Shown piece by piece: positions 32,601-33,949 of a DNA stretch of 33,949 nt. The notes beneath the pieces were generated by a model that saw only the letters and a program-made list of their open reading frames with translations, ran no database searches and was not told the DNA's origin. Origin of the DNA: Clostridium sp. OF09-36 (lineage in GTDB: Bacteria; Bacillota; Clostridia; Lachnospirales; Lachnospiraceae); assembly GCF_003481985.1 (NCBI RefSeq), contig NZ_QUMD01000034.1, positions 1 through 33,949 on the forward strand, given 5' to 3'. The number at the start of each line of letters is the position of its first letter. The stretch's first letter is position 1. The translations under genes and the position numbers were made by a program.

Positions 32601-33752
32601 GTGCCGCACATGCCCTGCTTTATTGGCGGCGCTGAAAAGATAGCACAGCGGCACCAGATACAGAAAGAATGCCGCAAACAGGCTGGTCATCGGAGCTCCG
32701 ATGGTTGCGAGGGGAACAGCACCTGCGATGGACCACGGGATGAGCGGGGCCACGATCACGGCAGAGTTTTCCAGGGCGAGTGCCATGCAGGCATTGTCGG
32801 GCTCCAGATCGTGGCCAAGCTGCGTTGTCAGCATAATGGAGAGTGTCTGGTTGCAGGCAATCATGGAGGTGCCGGCTGCTGCCACCAGAATCGCACCGAA
32901 CGGGGTGATACGCGCTCCAAGCTTCGATAACCCGGCTTTCAGTCCATCTAAGAGTCTGGTATTCTGGAAAATACCGGCATAGGATGAGGAGATGCATACG
33001 ATCGCTGCGACCTTCACCATGGAGAGAATACCGCCTCCATCAAGAAATGTGGCAGCCTCTGGGTCTGCAGCATGGTAGCCAGATAAAAGCAGCTGCGGCA
33101 GGTCTGTAACAGCCAGATCCTGAATGAAAAAGCCGACGACCAGAGAAGCGGCAATGCTGGCAAGCATAGCGAATTTAACCGGGATCCGCATCAGTGCGAG
33201 GATCAGGATCACAACGGCTGGCAGGATGGCTGTCGGGTGAAGCACAACCTCCCGCCCAAACAGGGAGGTAAGATCCGTCGTTTCGGTTTGGCTGTGCAGC
33301 TGAAAGCCGAGGACTCCGTACAGGATGCAGGTCAGAAGAAACGGAAACCATGCGGTGCGGACCATGTTTTTGATGTTGTCAAAGATGCTGGTCTTCGTCA
33401 GCTCGCTGACTAACAGCGCACTGGTGGAAAATGGGGAACAGCGGTCCCCGAAAAAGGCTCCGGAGAGAATGGCACCTCCGAGAAGCAGCGGGCTTGCACC
33501 TGCAGAAACTCCCATGGCCATGCAGATGACGCCGATGGTAGCTGCCGTGCCAAACGAGGTTCCGGTCAGCACGGAAAGTGCACAGTTTAACAGGAATGAG
33601 ACAAGCAGGATCACCTCAGGGCGTAAGAGTTTTGCTGCGTGGCAGATGATAAACGGGATCGTCCCGCAGGCATGCCACAGGGCCGTCATCATCCCAATCA
33701 GGACAAATACGATCAGAATGTTTTTGGCAGTGAGAATGCCGGAAATGAGCAT
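32583..33752 (-). CDS. nhaC: NhaC family Na+/H+ antiporter, N-terminus missing
   Basis: 389 residues of a polytopic NhaC-type transporter: NILIVFVLIGMMTALWHACG, LTGTSFGTAATIGVICMAMG, GAFFGDRCSPFSTSALLVSE, ISSSYAGIFQNTRLLDGLKA, CNQTLSIMLTTQL and LENSAVIVAPLIPWSIAGAV, the characteristic ion-path motifs. Family-like sequence continues upstream of the ATG at 33752 (GNPPKKILSM, to about 33785). It then meets a seven-A run and a stop, with no start codon. The first helices, about 50-70 residues, are lost by frameshift or truncation. Likely substrates are Na+/H+ or, in related clostridial proteins, malate/lactate; this cannot be decided here. Confidence 0.85.
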   Translation of the reverse strand: MLISGILTAKNILIVFVLIGMMTALWHACGTIPFIICHAAKLLRPEVILLVSFLLNCALSVLTGTSFGTAATIGVICMAMGVSAGASPLLLGGAILSGAFFGDRCSPFSTSALLVSELTKTSIFDNIKNMVRTAWFPFLLTCILYGVLGFQLHSQTETTDLTSLFGREVVLHPTAILPAVVILILALMRIPVKFAMLASIAASLVVGFFIQDLAVTDLPQLLLSGYHAADPEAATFLDGGGILSMVKVAAIVCISSSYAGIFQNTRLLDGLKAGLSKLGARITPFGAILVAAAGTSMIACNQTLSIMLTTQLGHDLEPDNACMALALENSAVIVAPLIPWSIAGAVPLATIGAPMTSLFAAFFLYLVPLCYLFSAANKAGHVRHLNRLF

Positions 33753-33789
33753 GGAGAGAATCTTCTTTGGAGGATTCCCTTTTTTTAAC

Positions 33790-33949
33790 GTAACACTGCA
33801 AGAATTCTCCCATCCTCTTCAGGTGGTGGGATGAATTGCCTGCTTTTGATTCCTGATATGCAATAACTGGCATGATTCGATAGTGCACATATCTGTGCTG
33901 GCAGAAAAAGAACATACATTCGATAAGAATATAGACATATAGAGCAATA
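33790..33949. other. Right edge of the window without a gene
   Basis: AT-rich sequence upstream of the truncated nhaC. No coding frame, terminator or repeat that I can support. Confidence 0.4.

Overview
The window looks like chromosome from a gut-type low-GC Gram-positive anaerobe of the Clostridia, most likely Lachnospiraceae or a close relative. This is inferred from the gene families: class-M-like sirtuins, a C_GCAxxG_C_C protein, an SLH/InlB-repeat surface protein with Cys/His-rich N-terminal repeats, a TetM-like GTPase with an NYN tail, strong AAGGAGG ribosome binding sites and sigma-70 promoters with 17-base spacers. No rRNA, tRNA, CRISPR array, intact transposase or reverse transcriptase was found. 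Layout: (1) 1-1800, minus strand and remnants: the 3' piece of rlmD, an AraC regulator, and stumps of ArsR, CGGC-domain and CsoR-type genes. (2) 1789-6755: an Rrf2 regulator divergent from an operon of three tandem class-M-like sirtuins, an HD protein, a TIGR04076 protein and an MBL-fold hydrolase. (3) 6860-9703: HxlR and FeoB-associated remnants, then a metal-responsive unit with promoter, palindromic operator, HMA peptide, internal terminator and a P1B-type Zn/Cd/Pb ATPase. (4) 9968-17680: an HTH protein, ECF sigma factor, small membrane protein, polytopic membrane protein, PrsW-type intramembrane protease, second small membrane protein and a surface protein of about 1,590 residues. (5) 17587-23100: mostly broken genes: XRE regulator, symporter, glutaredoxin-like, two CyuA cysteine desulfidases, GNATs, DUF4238 and a DUF3883/SNF2 helicase. 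(6) 23100-33950: C_GCAxxG_C_C protein, MATE pump, lactate dehydrogenase, a gutted phosphatase, the GTPase-NYN fusion, gpmI, DUF2292, two small unknown genes with in-frame stops, and NhaC. The most notable signal is in the surface protein. Its two tandem domains carry an 86-base segment (14119-14204 and 14965-15050) that differs at 14 bases. All 14 lie at codon positions 1 or 2 and none at position 3, and invariant blocks flank the variable codons. This is the signature of variable regions rewritten by a diversity-generating retroelement (DGR) whose template and reverse transcriptase must lie elsewhere. The gene sits directly behind a sigma factor and PrsW cassette, suggesting regulated display of a hypervariable surface lectin-like protein. 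Other strong leads are the triple-sirtuin operon, whose third copy carries Glu where the class-M Gln is expected, and the GTPase fused to a Rae1-like NYN nuclease domain. At least a dozen single-base frameshifts, mostly one base lost from a G, C, A or T run and several in housekeeping genes such as gpmI, suggest consensus sequencing errors. Separately, many genes are cut at clean internal junctions, which points to real decay or misassembly.
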